Source: Rhyacophila brunnea
Taxonomy: Eukaryota; Arthropoda; Insecta; Trichoptera; Rhyacophilidae
Direction: 5' to 3'
DNA: 64,000 nt
Assembly (NCBI GenBank): GCA_022495005.1
Contig: JAGYXB010000610.1
Span: forward strand, 124,001-188,000
Shown: positions 34,721 to 46,020 of the stretch, in pieces
How the letters are laid out: each line of letters starts with the position of its first letter
Position numbering within the stretch: position 1 is the first letter of the stretch
The notes under the pieces: generated by a model
What the model was told of the DNA's origin: nothing
The model's input: the letters and a program-made list of their open reading frames with translations, nothing else
The model's database searches: none
Translations under genes and position numbers: made by a program

Positions 34721-36001
34721 ATTTGAATTTTTCCCCATTGCTGTTATATCGTAGAGGTTTTATCATTTCATTTAATTTTAGGGTACATATTAATGGGTTA
34801 TGGCAATACTATTTTATTTTGACAGCGTGCGTTTGACATTTCATTCTGACGTTTACTCTTTCACTTTGTTGTGAAATTCGCACTCATAATATTGGACGTG
34901 AAGTTTGTGAGTTGGTAGTTGAATTACTTTATTATTATTGTAAAAATAAAATATAGGGATTAAAAATTAATTTTCAACATCGTATTATAGTATATTAGTC
35001 TATGCATCGTATTTTAGAGTTGCCACTCGTCAAAGGCAGTGTGTTTTTGAGGTTATGCAAAATGTATGTTAAAAGGTACAATTAATTATTATAGAAGAGC
35101 AGAGGACCTGTTTTTTATCTTGAATTTTATGAAAAAATTTAGCATCTAGATCTATTGGCATAAATCGTTGTGTCTCAAATGTAATAGCCAAATAGAGATA
35201 CTTGATTGTACATGATATGGTATGGCACAGTATTTACTTCAGCCAATAGGATAAAAAGGACAGCATTCCATACAACCATACCGATTTTAATCGAGAGATC
35301 GTATAACATGCCAGGAAATCTGTAACGTTTTTCTAAGTTTTATGTCATATTCAATGTTCGCCTATGCCTGACTTGAACACAGGTACTAATGCTCTGACAA
35401 TAAATTCTATTAAATTTAAGATATTATCCAGTTCTCCAGACAAGGGAATCATTCAGTTGGCAACACTGGAGCTACGTGTGCTAGCACTTTCATCGCGAAA
35501 AACAGCCATTTTGAAACTGATTTGAGGCAGGCAATGCGCAGACCATGCATGCACCGCGATGTGTCCAATGCCCAAATCTAGATGGCTAATTTTAAACTTT
35601 TACTAACAGTCTCCTCATTAACGGTTTCCAATAGAAATGTAAAAAAACATGCTTGTCAAGTGTGTTGGGCCACTGAATATGGCAAGGGCGGTTGAGCTCC
35701 ACTAGTATTCATATAAAATGAATGTTTATATTTTTTTTTTAACATAAAAATATTTTGAATGGTTCAATTTTTTATTTTATTTAACATTTATGTATATATG
35801 GTCGGCATTAGATGGCCATTAGATATAATTAGCATGTTATTTAAATGTGGTAATTAAATATTAATTAACTGGTCCGCAGTGAATGAGACTTAGACAGAAG
35901 ATCAAAGTTACTTGAAATATTGTAATAATGATAGTTTTTCGATTTTAAATATTTTCTATTATAAAAAGCTATCTCAGCTGAATAAAACTTTATATTTTCA
36001 G
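34721..36001. other. EFL1 5' flank and first intron
   Basis: AT-rich sequence between the DIRS cluster and the first coding exon of EFL1. An acceptor (ATATTTTCAG, ending 36001) precedes that exon, so at least one non-coding first exon must lie here or further left; its position cannot be read from the sequence. No transposon ends recognised. Confidence 0.45.
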
Positions 36002-36027
36002 CGAAGGCTTGATTGTCATTCAACAAA

Positions 36028-36375
36028 ATGCGTTCAGTAAACACATCGAAGTTGTCTGAACTTCAAAAATCAGTTGACAACGTTCGAAACATTTGCATTT
36101 TGGCCCACGTAGACCATGGCAAAACAACTTTGGCAGATTCACTGGTCGCCAGCAACGGTATCATATCCTCGAAAGCAGTAGGCAGCCTGCGGTACCTGGA
36201 TAGCAGGCCAGATGAGCAGAAGCGTGGCATCACGATGAAGAGTAGCAGTATCTCCCTCCTTCATTGTTTGTCCAATGCAGAGTATTTGATCAACCTGATT
36301 GATTCTCCGGGACATGTTGATTTTTCTAGTGAGGTATCAACGGCGATCAGGCTTTGCGATGGTGCAATTATTGTT
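36028..36375 (+). CDS. EFL1: EFL1 60S-maturation GTPase, coding exon 1
   Basis: EFL1 (Ria1 in yeast, EFTUD1) is a cytoplasmic EF-2-like GTPase that works with SBDS to release eIF6 from late 60S ribosomal subunits. This exon encodes residues 1-116, the front of the G domain: P-loop AHVDHGKT at 26-33, switch I RGITM at 66-70, and DSPGH at 92-96. The [18 protein letters not shown] segment is typical of EFL1 and separates it from EF-2. Start is the first ATG at 36028, 26 bp after the acceptor; an upstream in-frame TTG is not needed. Donor GTT|GTGAGT follows at 36376. EFL1 is built from nine coding exons here (2911 nt, 970 residues) against about 1120 in human, so the end is missing. Confidence 0.92.
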
Positions 36376-37346
36376 GTGAGTATTATGTGCTGTAAACATT
36401 TGAAATTATCGTGTTGGAGTCCATTATACATTATTTAATTAGAAATGTTAAGTTTCCAATACTTTTAACTATTCCCATTGCTTATGAGGTCTCGTAATAG
36501 GCTTGTTAAATGTATTAACAGTGGGTTCCTTGGGAATGTACGATATTTCCAAACACTTCTTTACTCGGTAATAATGTTTTCAAGTTCTTTTAATGTATTA
36601 ATCTAGTATACCTACTTGTAAATGAGGATTAACTGTATTCTATGTCAATGTTCATTTACTATTGGTGAGTGTGTATAGCGCTTGAAGATCCCGAAAAGCT
36701 AATCCCGGGTCGCAAAAAATTACTCAAATAGAATAGTACAAAACTTAAATCGATTAGAATTTAAATTCAAATTCCATCAAGTAAAATGTTGTCAAATTCT
36801 TGTGGCAGTGCAGGTGACTCATTTAGGTGTTGGTAGCATTACTTTCAAATAACACTAACACCATCGAAAAAAGATTGTCGTGGCCACAGTGCCAGAAGAA
36901 TCTATCCTTCCTCTACCCCAGTCAATAGTATTAATTTAATTTTATTATGATATTTTTGAACTCACGGAATTGTCCATTAGAAAAGGAATTACGATTATGA
37001 AGAGACCAGTGGCGAAAAGTGCCAATTGGAGACAGTTAAGCGTTGGGTAACCGAAAAGAATAGTCAAACCTTGAGCAGTCATACTTACGGGACTTGGTAC
37101 GGGTAATGTGTGTTTAAATTCCGCTCAGTCCACCTTTTTTTCTAAGACTTTTTCTAATAGGTTTTTCAAAATTATATAAATATTTTTAAATAATTAAAAA
37201 GTATATTTAATATTCATTATATGAAAAGAAGAATAGACTTTGTTCGAGTCTTATTATTGACAATACAAAAATTTTCAATATTATATAATTTCACCACCAA
37301 TGCTTTGGTAAATAAATAATATATGTTCATAATATTTATGTTTTAG

Positions 37347-37580
37347 GTGGATGTTGTAGAAGGAGTATGCCCTCAAACGAGACTTGCATTGAAACAAGCC
37401 TATTCGGAAAACATAAAGCCCGTTTTGGTGTTGAACAAAATGGACAGATTAATATTGGAAATGCAACTGACACCTCTCGATGCCTATGTCCATCTGACCC
37501 AAGTTTTGGAACACGTCAACGCAGTCTTGGGAGAACTGTTTGCGTCAGAGGTTTTCGATAAAGAAGATGAAACTGATCTG
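37347..37580 (+). CDS. EFL1: EFL1 coding exon 2
   Basis: Residues 117-194, phase 0 at both ends. It completes the G domain with VDVVEGVCPQT and the guanine-specificity motif NKMD (residues 146-149), followed by DRLI. Acceptor TATGTTTTAG, donor CTG|GTAATA. The 971-bp intron before it carries, near 36735-36940, a copy of the repeat also found at 12690 and 52500. Confidence 0.92.
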
Positions 37581-37998
37581 GTAATATTTGCAACATATTT
37601 TAACTGGCATATTTGGACACTAAAACAATGTTCTGTCTAGTTTTATATTGTAAATGTGAATGTTCATGTTACACATAACGTTGAGATATCATAGAGTTAC
37701 TAGAAACACGAAAACGTAACAAGAACTACTTGAGCGGCAATTAACCTTGAAGGATTTTGTCAACTGTGCTTTCTCATTTTCATTCTGATGAAGAAATCAT
37801 TTATTTTTGTAATGAAAATGAATAAAATCCAATTTTTACAAAATACCTTAGAAATTTTATTGGTTTCTCTATGATTGGTAGATTGGAACCATTACAGTAA
37901 GCATTCAGTGTATATATTTCATTTCCTCAAATCCAATTAACTTTATTATTATCAATATTAGTTCTTATATAATTAGAGTTCTATTTTTTTACTTGTAG

Positions 37999-38173
37999 GA
38001 AAAAATAGCTAACGAAGATTTTACTCCATACAATTGGACATCAGCATTAGAAGATGCCGATGATTCCCATCTTTACTTTACTCCCGAATCTGGTAATGTG
38101 GTATTCGCCAGCGCTGTTGATGGTTGGGGTTTTGGAGTATCCACTTTCGCAAAGATATTTTCTGAGAAATTGG
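37999..38173 (+). CDS. EFL1: EFL1 coding exon 3
   Basis: Residues 195-252 plus one base. Reads [20 protein letters not shown] then [13 protein letters not shown], the end of the G-domain region in EF-2/EFL1 proteins (AxxxGWxF motif). Acceptor TTACTTGTAG; donor G|GTAAGA. It is too short for most ORF callers and was found by joining phases: the trailing G plus GT of the next exon makes the glycine codon of KLG-VKEE. Confidence 0.88.
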
Positions 38174-38529
38174 GTAAGATATTCTACTAACTATTTTTAT
38201 TTTTATAATCGAAAGAATTGATTGAATCAAAGGAAACCATTTTCCCTTTTACCAAAGTGTTCAGGCATCCATGAAGTTGGAAGTATTTTCATTTCCATTA
38301 CACAACCTTGGCTCAGAAGACAGCCAGGTCGACAATAAAGCTGTGGCACTTGGTGCAAGTTCTGTCCCTTGGCTGTGCAATTAGCGCATCATGTTTTTGT
38401 TGTAGTAAAATAACTGTCTAATTCTATGCATGTTGTAATTTTTGGATTTTGCATATAAAAAAGTAATATAAATTATAGTTTTACGTTCAATAAATTGTAT
38501 CAGACACACAATTCAAATTAAACTCCCGT

Positions 38530-38751
38530 AAATGTGCTTCTCCCACTCACGATAGTGAGTGCAGCTTAAGTGTCGGCCTATCGCGTCGTGGGTCCCAGGT
38601 TTGAATCCTGGGTCTCTCAAATTCACATATTGTTTTTCAATTGATGTATGAGTCAGAGTATGGACCTAATTGGTTGAGCAAGTGGCTGACATCCATTTCT
38701 CGTAAAAACAAAATCTGTTCATACAAACCTCCACTCTGTGGAGGCCCATAT
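38530..38751 (+). mobile_element. tRNA-derived SINE, copy 1 (5' part)
   Basis: Contains a Pol III B box GGTTTGAATCC (38598-38608) within GGTCCCAGGTTTGAATCCTGGGTCT, then the family body (GAGTATGGACCTAATTGGTTG, AACATCC/ACATCCATTTCTCGTAAAAA, ACAAACCTCCACTCTGTGGAG). The tail continues at 39576-39605 (ATATGATCCTATTAGGATTG) after an inserted element. Other copies: 54530-54752 and 60398-60600. All are + strand. It lies in an EFL1 intron. Confidence 0.7.
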
Positions 38752-39575
38752 TGGCCCCTTAGAGTCAAAAAAACATATTTCATTTTTCTCTACTTTAAAC
38801 TGTACCGTTTAAAAAAAATAAAAAAAAATTCGGTTAGGTACATGTTCAAACACGCGTGTTAACATCATTTTACTCCCTACTTCAATTATAGTTTGTCAAT
38901 TTATGGTTACGGCCGTATGTTGTAGCTTAACCACTGGGGAATGCTAAAAGAAATGGCGTATTTCAAAAAAACACTACCTTATTCTTAGGTCAATAATTAT
39001 TATAAAGCAATCAATATTCGTAGGATGTTTATCACACTTGAATGGTCAAAGACATAGCTTATAATTAGTATCTGAAGAATTATCTTCAAATGTGTTAATC
39101 TTGCCGATCTTTTGAATAATAAAATGCCTAATTCTTGTAAAATTTGGGATCACAGAGATTATCAATATAATTTTTTATCGTAAATATTTTACTAAAATTA
39201 TCTCGTCATTAATTATACTAATGGTTTTATAAATGCGTTTAATAATTAATAAATGTAAAAAATCTTAACACCACTGCACATTCATGTACCGAAATATGAC
39301 TATATTCTAAAACATTAGAGCGAGAGGTTTAAAAGAATACTATTTTATGTAATAAAATACTTTATGCAGTCATCAAATGTTTAAAATAAATATAAAGGAT
39401 AATAAGGCTTCAAAATTATATAAATAGATTATCTACAACCTTTATGGAATGTCCAGGATCATGGTTTGAAAATACAAAAAAAAACTCAATTTTGACCTAC
39501 GACGAGCTACGTGTCATTTAATGTCCAGTCCCATACGTAAAAATTAAGGTACATTTCTTTGACTCTAAGGGGCCG
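38752..39575. mobile_element. 824-bp inverted-repeat element inside the SINE
   Basis: Both ends carry (T/C)GGCCCCTTAGAGTCAAA in inverted orientation. ATAT flanks both sides (38748-38751 and 39576-39579), and removing the element restores the SINE sequence seen in the other two copies (CCCATATGATC). No transposase frame; a non-autonomous DNA transposon of unknown superfamily. Confidence 0.7.
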
Positions 39576-39711
39576 ATATGATCCTATTAGGATTGGACAT
39601 GGTCGGAAAAAATGCGCTTCTCAGTCTACCTTCCTTCAACAGGCTCCCTTCGTCACCTTTCTAGATAATGTTGTATGTTATAATGAATCTATTTTTTTTA
39701 AATTGTTCTAG

Positions 39712-40582
39712 GTGTGAAAGAAGAAATATTGCAGAAAGTGTTATGGGGAGATTATTATTTAGATTCCAAATCAAAACGTTTCATGAAAGGCGCCCAAGAA
39801 AAAGCTAAACGACCCGTATTCGTTCAATTAGTTCTTGAGAATATTTGGGCTCTCTATGAAACCATCATTGTGCGTAAAGAAAGAGACAAGGTAGAAGCCA
39901 TGACAAAGAAGCTTGGAATTAACTTAACCGCGCGTGATTTACGACACAGGGATCCAAAGATACAACTTCAAGCCGTGGCATCTCAGTGGTTACCGTTAGC
40001 GGTAGGAGTATTGGACATGGTTTGTCAAAAGCTACCATCGCCCAAAGAAATATCTGAAGAGAAGGTTGAAAAATTAATGTGCTCTCACGGTAAAGGTTTT
40101 GATTTCTTACTACCGGCAACGCAAGACTTAAAAAAAGACTTCATGGCTTGCGACAGCTCCGATTCTCGTCCGGTAATAGTGTTTATTTCAAAAATGTTTC
40201 CTGTTGATAGAAAGATACTGCCGGAAAACAAAGCTAAGCCATTAACACCTGAGGAAATTGCTCACAGAAGAGAGATTGCAAGGCAAAGACATATCGAACG
40301 ACAAGCTCTAGGGACCACTCCCGATGTTGTTAGCCTTGATCCGGTAACATCTGATACTCAAAGTCAAATACAAGAGGCCGAAAAGATCGAAGAGTTGAGC
40401 GATGACGTGTTTGTGGGTTTCGCAAGGATATTCAGTGGGACTCTGAGGAAAGGTTGCAGACTCTACGTCTTAGGACCTAAGCATGACCCCAAGACCTTCA
40501 TCAGTGATGATGCAAACTTTGAAATTGACACTGCTCTGACTTTAAAAGACTTGAAGAGTAATCAACATGTGACAAGTGTGGA
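39712..40582 (+). CDS. EFL1: EFL1 coding exon 4 (G-domain insert and domain II)
   Basis: The largest exon, residues 253-542. It contains KVLWGDYYLDSKSKRFMKGA, found in EFL1 but not EF-2 in this form, then LPLAVGVLDMVCQKLPSPKE, the EF-2 family link, and a long charged EFL1-specific insert (PEEIAHRREIARQRHIERQA). Domain II begins with FVGFARIFSGTLRKGCRLYV. The donor GA|GTAAGT leaves a split glutamate codon. No damage seen. Confidence 0.92.
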
Positions 40583-40654
40583 GTAAGTATTAATATGTCT
40601 CAGTAAACCTAATTCAATATTTATTATTTACACGCACAGGAAAATGGTATAGGG

Positions 40655-41312
40655 GGGTCCATTTCGAAAATATAATTTATTATTGCTTTTCTAAGGCGGC
40701 GAGAGTGACAATATCTCAGGTGCCACTGACTTCCGCATTTACCCAGCCTACTACTTATAGCTTCTCATCGCTTTAATCGCGAATCCCCGTCTTTTTCTAG
40801 GTACATATCCTATACCCAGACACTCCGCACTTTGAGTCTAGCGATAAATACCTGGCCTGCAGTCATAACTACGAGCATAATTATGACCTGCCACATCCAT
40901 AAATGGTTATCGAATGTGTGTGACCTAACGGTTAAAATGATTATTATTGATAGTATCCGTTTGCGTCGTCGGTACTATCTTATTTTTTAGAGCTGCCATG
41001 TCAGAATATTAAAGCAAACATTGAATGCCCCAGATAGTTGCACCAAATTATGAGTGCCATAGGCCTTTCACTGATAGAGGTTTTGCATGTCGTAGATTAC
41101 TGAAAGGAGTGGTGCTAATCCGTTGAGAAGGCTGTTCTACAGCCAAATCGTCCGGGCCGCGATCTTCAGTGATGAGGTCATATAAAGTAGATAAAGAAGT
41201 AATATTCCATTCACCTAAAAAGTTTTCTTTTCTCTCCTGGGGGCGTCTGAACCTGAAACCCCACCCCCTTGTGTGCACACCTGTTTATTTAAGGATATGG
41301 TGTTGTCTTTTA
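40655..41312. repeat. Dispersed repeat, copy A
   Basis: Matches 62880-63430 in the same orientation over several blocks: AGGGGGGTC, GGTGCCACTGA, AATATTAAAGCAAACATTGA, CCCAGATAGTTG, GTTGAGAAGGCTGTTC. No coding frame. It fills most of an EFL1 intron. Family unknown. Confidence 0.65.
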
Positions 41313-41346
41313 TATAACAAATATCATATATTCATGTTTTTTTTAG

Positions 41347-41420
41347 GATCAACCAATTATTTCTATTGATGGGTCGTGAATTGGAGGAGTTAGAAGAAGT
41401 CCCGGCCGGGAATATACTCG
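41347..41420 (+). CDS. EFL1: EFL1 coding exon 5
   Basis: A 74-bp exon encoding INQLFLLMGRELEELEEVPA-GNILG, the end of domain II; human EFL1 has a closely similar LYLLMGRELE..EEVPPGNVLG. Acceptor TTTTTTTTAG, donor G|GTGAGA. Found by phase and homology rather than length. Confidence 0.88.
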
Positions 41421-41631
41421 GTGAGATATTTTAATACTTTTTCAGATATATCATAAAATCTGTAGAGCGCAACGACCTCGGGCCTTGTCAGCGTTATTAC
41501 GAGAACATAAGAATCAGCGAGTCATTCAACAGCATAGCGCTTCAGAGAGTACTATAGTAGTAGTAGTATTTTTTTTTAACAAGATTTTTTTCTATTGCTT
41601 ATATATTTCTCAGAAGTGTTTTCAAATTATG

Positions 41632-41775
41632 TATGTTCAATAAAAATAATGTTACATTCTTAAATCTTGTGAATTATTTGTTGAATAAAATAAATACTTA
41701 ATAATATGTATGTTCAAAATAATATAGAATGTTACATTCTCAAATCTTATGAATGATTCGTTGAATAAAAGAAAT
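41632..41775. repeat. Two-copy tandem repeat, about 72 bp unit
   Basis: TATGTTCAA ... AATGTTACATTCTTAAATCT ... TTGTTGAATAAAA occurs at about 41632-41690 and again with few differences at 41707-41770. Simple local duplication within an EFL1 intron. Confidence 0.6.
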
Positions 41776-41849
41776 TTGTTAAATTATTAGCAAGTGCAAG
41801 TACGTTATAGCTAAAAATGAAAGAGTGATCCGGACGTCAGTTTGAGTAG

Positions 41850-42075
41850 TAACCTTGATTTATTACACAAAAACCGATAGCCAACACTAAGCATTTTATG
41901 TAAGAACTGCTAGTTAAATTTGTCGTAATTAAGTAGGACGCCCGTAGCTTAATTGGAAAAGCACATTGGCGCAAATTCAGTGGTGACAGGTGTCGTTTTT
42001 TTTTTTCGAAAAAGATTTTTTCTAATTGTTATAATATACATGAGATGTTTTCAAATTACGTATGTTCAAGATTTA
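41850..42075 (+). repeat. Repeat with embedded tRNA-like segment, copy A
   Basis: From 41940 the sequence reads GCCCGTAGCTTAATTGG (box A-like) ... TCAGTGGTGACAGGTGTCG, a decayed tRNA-like unit. About 90 bp upstream and 70 bp downstream are also shared with the inverted copy at 59760-60010, so the tRNA-like part is central rather than at the 5' end. The better-preserved copy is on the - strand at 59843-59907. Confidence 0.6.
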
Positions 42076-42666
42076 AAAAATGAAATATTAATTTGTTTAA
42101 TTGGTTGACCTACTGGTACTTATAGGGTAAAGCAATGAAATCAGGTAAGAATATTATCCAATTTACATAACAATGATTACGTCCATGTTAGGTACCTATG
42201 TACTTTCCTCTTCTGCTGCATTTGATAAGTTCAAATGCAGACATATTATTTTTGAAGTTATACTTCTTTTAGCACGTTTAGGAAATCAGATCAGAGTGTA
42301 TTTTTGGCGTGTGACATGTAACACATAATTTATTTTTTCACACGAAAAAAAATAGGCAGTGAATTTATTATTGTCGGCCATTTGCAATTCCTTGCGTAAA
42401 CAAACAATTAAACGTCAGAAATAAAAACAACGAGAAACCATTATATAATTTAGTAATATAAGTTAAAGTGTATAGAAATAAACCAACGGCATTCCAATAA
42501 GCGGTCCTTTTTCTTGAGTGTGTAATTTAACAAGATAATTAAGAACCAGCCAAAGAATCTAGTTTATCACAAGTTTTGTTTTTGTTTTGTTACGCCAAAT
42601 AAGTATAACTTCTAACGCGCGTACATAAGTACACACACCGTTTTTTAAATATACTTCTCAGATGAG

Positions 42667-42966
42667 CTTATAATTCGCACACATAATATAATAATTACAA
42701 GATAAAAAGAACTTTTTATATACCACGTTTTTAAATTTTCTGTTGAATCATATAAACTTGACAATTCCATGTAGTAATAATTTAGGACAAAAGGCAATTG
42801 TCAACAAATCATTTTTTTGCTATTTTGCAACAAACAAATATAGAATACTGAAATGTCATTTTGATTTCCATAATAACGCACATATATATTAATAATTTTG
42901 TTGCTAGAACCACCCTCTTAGCAACCAATAATAGTGGATTGGATTACGGATTTCTTCCGAAATAAA
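42667..42966 (-). repeat. Dispersed repeat, copy B (inverted partner at 62138-62400)
   Basis: Shares ATTACAAGATAAAAAGAACT, AAATTTTCTGTTGAATCATA, GAAATGTCATTTTGA and CCAATAATAGTGGATTGGAT with 62138-62400, read on the opposite strand. No coding frame or clear terminal repeats. Confidence 0.65.
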
Positions 42967-43212
42967 TTTTCATACAAAACAGATTTAACTGAAAATGAAT
43001 TCAATTCTACATACAGATGGCTAAAAGTATTAAAATAATGCATTGGCATCGTGTTTCAAATGTCTAGCTAGTCATGAAGTTTGTTAAAAATCGATTGTAA
43101 GATTTGTACTGGATAAACAACCACTGGACAAACAAGAATACGAGCTAAGAAAACGTGGTAAAAATTAAGGGCAAATAGGTATATGTACTAATTATATTTT
43201 CTTAATTTTCAG

Positions 43213-43368
43213 GTATTGGAGCATTAGACGATCATGTTCTTAAGACAGCCACACTTAGTACTACTGTATTCTGTCCGTCATTTAGCGAAATGCAAATGTT
43301 TGCAGTTCCTATTTTAAGAGTTGCCGTTGAAACACAGCATCCGAGTGACATGCCAAAACTTGTTAAAG
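43213..43368 (+). CDS. EFL1: EFL1 coding exon 6
   Basis: Encodes IGALDDHVLKTATLSTTVFC, then ILRVAVETQHPSDMPKLVKG, the start of EF-2 domain III. Acceptor TTAATTTTCAG, donor AAAG|GTATGT. The 1.8-kb intron upstream holds several repeats, described separately. Confidence 0.9.
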
Positions 43369-43622
43369 GTATGTAGTTATTTTACAAAGTTTGTTCAAAA
43401 ATTTGGGTTAAGTTTAAAACTAAATAATGAATGCAACACATAAATCTGAAACATTTACCAACCCCTGACCTACACAAATGATTATTTGTCTTTAATTTGA
43501 TTTTATATGTAAGCAGAATAAATCAATCATAGTAAAGTCATTGATAGAAAAGAATATTAAAATCAGAAATGACTGTATTCTGATAACTAAGATAAAAAAT
43601 AAACTGTGTTTTTCTTTTCTAG

Positions 43623-43740
43623 GCTTAAAGCTTTTAAATCAAGCTGATGCATGTGTCCAAGTATTGGTACAGGAGACGGGGGAACACGTTTTACTCACCG
43701 CTGGAGAAGTCCACTTAGAGAGGTGTTTGGAAGATCTCAG
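43623..43740 (+). CDS. EFL1: EFL1 coding exon 7
   Basis: Encodes [20 protein letters not shown], then [13 protein letters not shown], the conserved domain III core (the GExHLExxLxDL motif of EF-2 family proteins). Acceptor TTCTTTTCTAG, donor CAG|GTAACA, phase 2. Confidence 0.9.
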
Positions 43741-44415
43741 GTAACACTTTGGTATTTATTCCTGCACTATTAAGGCACACAGATTTAATGTTTTGAAAGT
43801 TGAGGTCTCCTGCCCAGAAGAGACAGTTGGCAACCCTTGGGTGGAATTGAATCAATGTTCATTCAAAATAAATCATAACTCTACCAAGAAACTGTTTATT
43901 TCCAAAAATTTCCAAATCCAAAAGTCTGCATATTAATAAAAAGTATTTCGAAAACTTATCAAAAGCGTATGAAAAAATTATTTATAGAAATCAATAAATT
44001 AAAAAGTTGCAAACAAATGTCGATATTTCCAATTTTATTTTGTTTATATTAATTGCAATTAGTCATTTGGAAATACAATATGATGTGAAAAAATAAACTA
44101 TCGTTACAACCAGTCATTTAAGCTTCAAATACAGAATGTCATTTACACAAATACATATTCAATTGTGAATTTATCTGTATGTGTTTGGAAATAGACATTT
44201 CAATTATTCTTAAATCTTAGTTGTCACGATAAAAAATCTTCACCAAGTCTGCAATTTCTTCAAATTCAGTTTCCCAGTTTGCATTTGTTGGTGTCAGGAA
44301 GATGCTATCAATTAAGATGGACTCCATTATCAGAGGAAGAATGGGAAAGAACAGGGAAAGAATAGAAAAATAGATATATTATTTATAACTTACTCATATT
44401 CTGGTCTCTTTTCAG

Positions 44416-45236
44416 CACAAGATATGCAAAAGTACCGATTTCTGTGTCCGAACCAATCGTTCCCTTCAGAGAGACAATCATTGAACCGCCTCGTACCGAC
44501 ATGGTCAATGAAGACATTGACGCGCAAAATGCTGCCAAACCGACCGAGAGTAATGAAAAACAGGATGCCGATAAAACTATCACAATGCAAACGCCTAATA
44601 AACAGTGCGTAATAAAAATAAAAGCAATACCATTGCCACAGGAAGTTACGAATTTGTTGGAGAAGAAATCTGACATACTAAAAATGTTACATTCTCAGTC
44701 GATGTCTAGTTTAAAGATGCAAACTACTGTTCAAATTGAAGTCGAGCATGTTGAAAATGATTTCGTTAACCTAAATGTTAAAAATGAGTCTTCGCCGAGT
44801 ACTTCTGAGACTAATGAAACAACTCTGATTTGTAATCAAACCAATGAGCTTAATTCTCGAACTTTAAAAACTATCGAGTTGTTTAAAACCGAGTTAAAAA
44901 ATGCCTTTGACTCGGCGGGTCCCGAATGGCACAATGCGACTGAAGAAATCTGGTCGGCAGGCCCAAGAAAATGCGGCCCTAATATTTTACTTAACCGAAT
45001 AAAAGACTACAAAAAGTCACTGTTTGATTTTGATCTTGAAATCGTCGACGATGTGAAAGATCCTCGGAGTGATTTCACCAGCAGTTTCGTGAATGGTTTC
45101 CAATTGGCAACTCTGGCCGGTCCTCTGTGCGAAGAACCTATCATGGGAGTTGCGTTTGCCGTTGAGGAGTGGACAATGTCGAAAGGTGATCAAGATGAAC
45201 TGGTTGCATCCAGCCAACCTTATGGACCATTTTCTG
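44416..45236 (+). CDS. EFL1: EFL1 coding exon 8 (domain IV)
   Basis: About 273 residues. It opens with YAKVPISVSEPIVPFRETII, as in EFL1 domain IV, passes through a poorly conserved serine/glutamate-rich insert (residues about 680-790), and resumes with GPRKCGPNILLNRIKDYKKS, FVNGFQLATLAGPLCEEPIM and GVAFAVEEW. Acceptor CTCTTTTCAG, donor G|GTGAGC. Confidence 0.92.
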
Positions 45237-45390
45237 GTGAGCATTATTACTATTACCTTCTTAATATAAACTTTACTAAAATTACCATTACCAAAATAAA
45301 CCTTCTGCATAAATGTTACGTAACATATTATGTCTAAAAACTGGTATTGTTTGCCGTCTATTTGAAACCATTTTTATGAGGATTTGGTGT

Positions 45391-45795
45391 TATACCCCGT
45401 TTACACATGCATGGATTTACTGTTGACAGTTAGTATTATCGCGGGCATAACAATAAAATGTATGAGTAAACATATATTATCCTGCAGTTGCAAGCTTGCA
45501 TGCATCAATCAAAAAACTTTGGGAGCTTCCGAATTTTCATGCGACAGGTGGATTTTTTCGATGGCGCCTGCACAGTAGAACGATAGTGGCGAACCTGCCG
45601 CTAAAAAATGAACATTGTGAGGTGAACCGATTTTCACAAGTCAAATAGTACTATAAAATGACAAAATCGTGTCTTGCTTACTCTTGAAGAATGAGATTGG
45701 CGGATAGTAAGCAATTTTATGTTTAAACAGTTATTATCGCGATAGTTTAAAATACACACTATTGCTGCAAATAAATACATGCACTTGTACAGGCG
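45391..45795. repeat. Foldback MITE, copy A
   Basis: Starts TTTACACATGCATGGATTTA and ends with a decayed inverted form near 45775-45795 (ATGCACTTGTAC). Interior blocks (GCATGAAAATTC complement, GAACGATAGTGGCGAACCTG, TCTTGAAGAATGAGATTGG) match 59189-59572 on the opposite strand. Lies in the EFL1 intron between exons 8 and 9. Confidence 0.65.
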
Positions 45796-45906
45796 CTATT
45801 ATGCCCGATTTTAGAAGGCATGTCATACTTCAAATTACAATTACTCCATAACATGATTTCGAGACACCAACTTTTGGTAGTAACCCCATGTAATGTTGTT
45901 TCATAG

Positions 45907-46020
45907 GTCAAATTATGTCAGCTGTAAAAGAAGGGTGTCGCAAGGCTTTCCAGGCTCAGCCGCAGCGCATCATGGCCGCCATGTACTCCTGCCACATCAA
46001 CGTAAAGGCGCAAGTATTAG
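45907..46020 (+). CDS. EFL1: EFL1 coding exon 9, last one found
   Basis: Encodes QIMSAVKEGCRKAFQAQPQR then IMAAMYSCHINVKAQVLG, which in other EFL1 proteins leads straight into domain V. Acceptor TTTCATAG, donor G|GTAAGT at 46021 is strong, so more exons are expected. About 150 residues (the domain V GRRxGRV and FGFAxxLRxxTSG-type region) are not found in any + frame to 64000. Confidence 0.88.

Noticed and set aside
41940..42005. Functional tRNA gene
   Set aside because: The T arm is decayed and the unit sits in the middle of a larger dispersed repeat.
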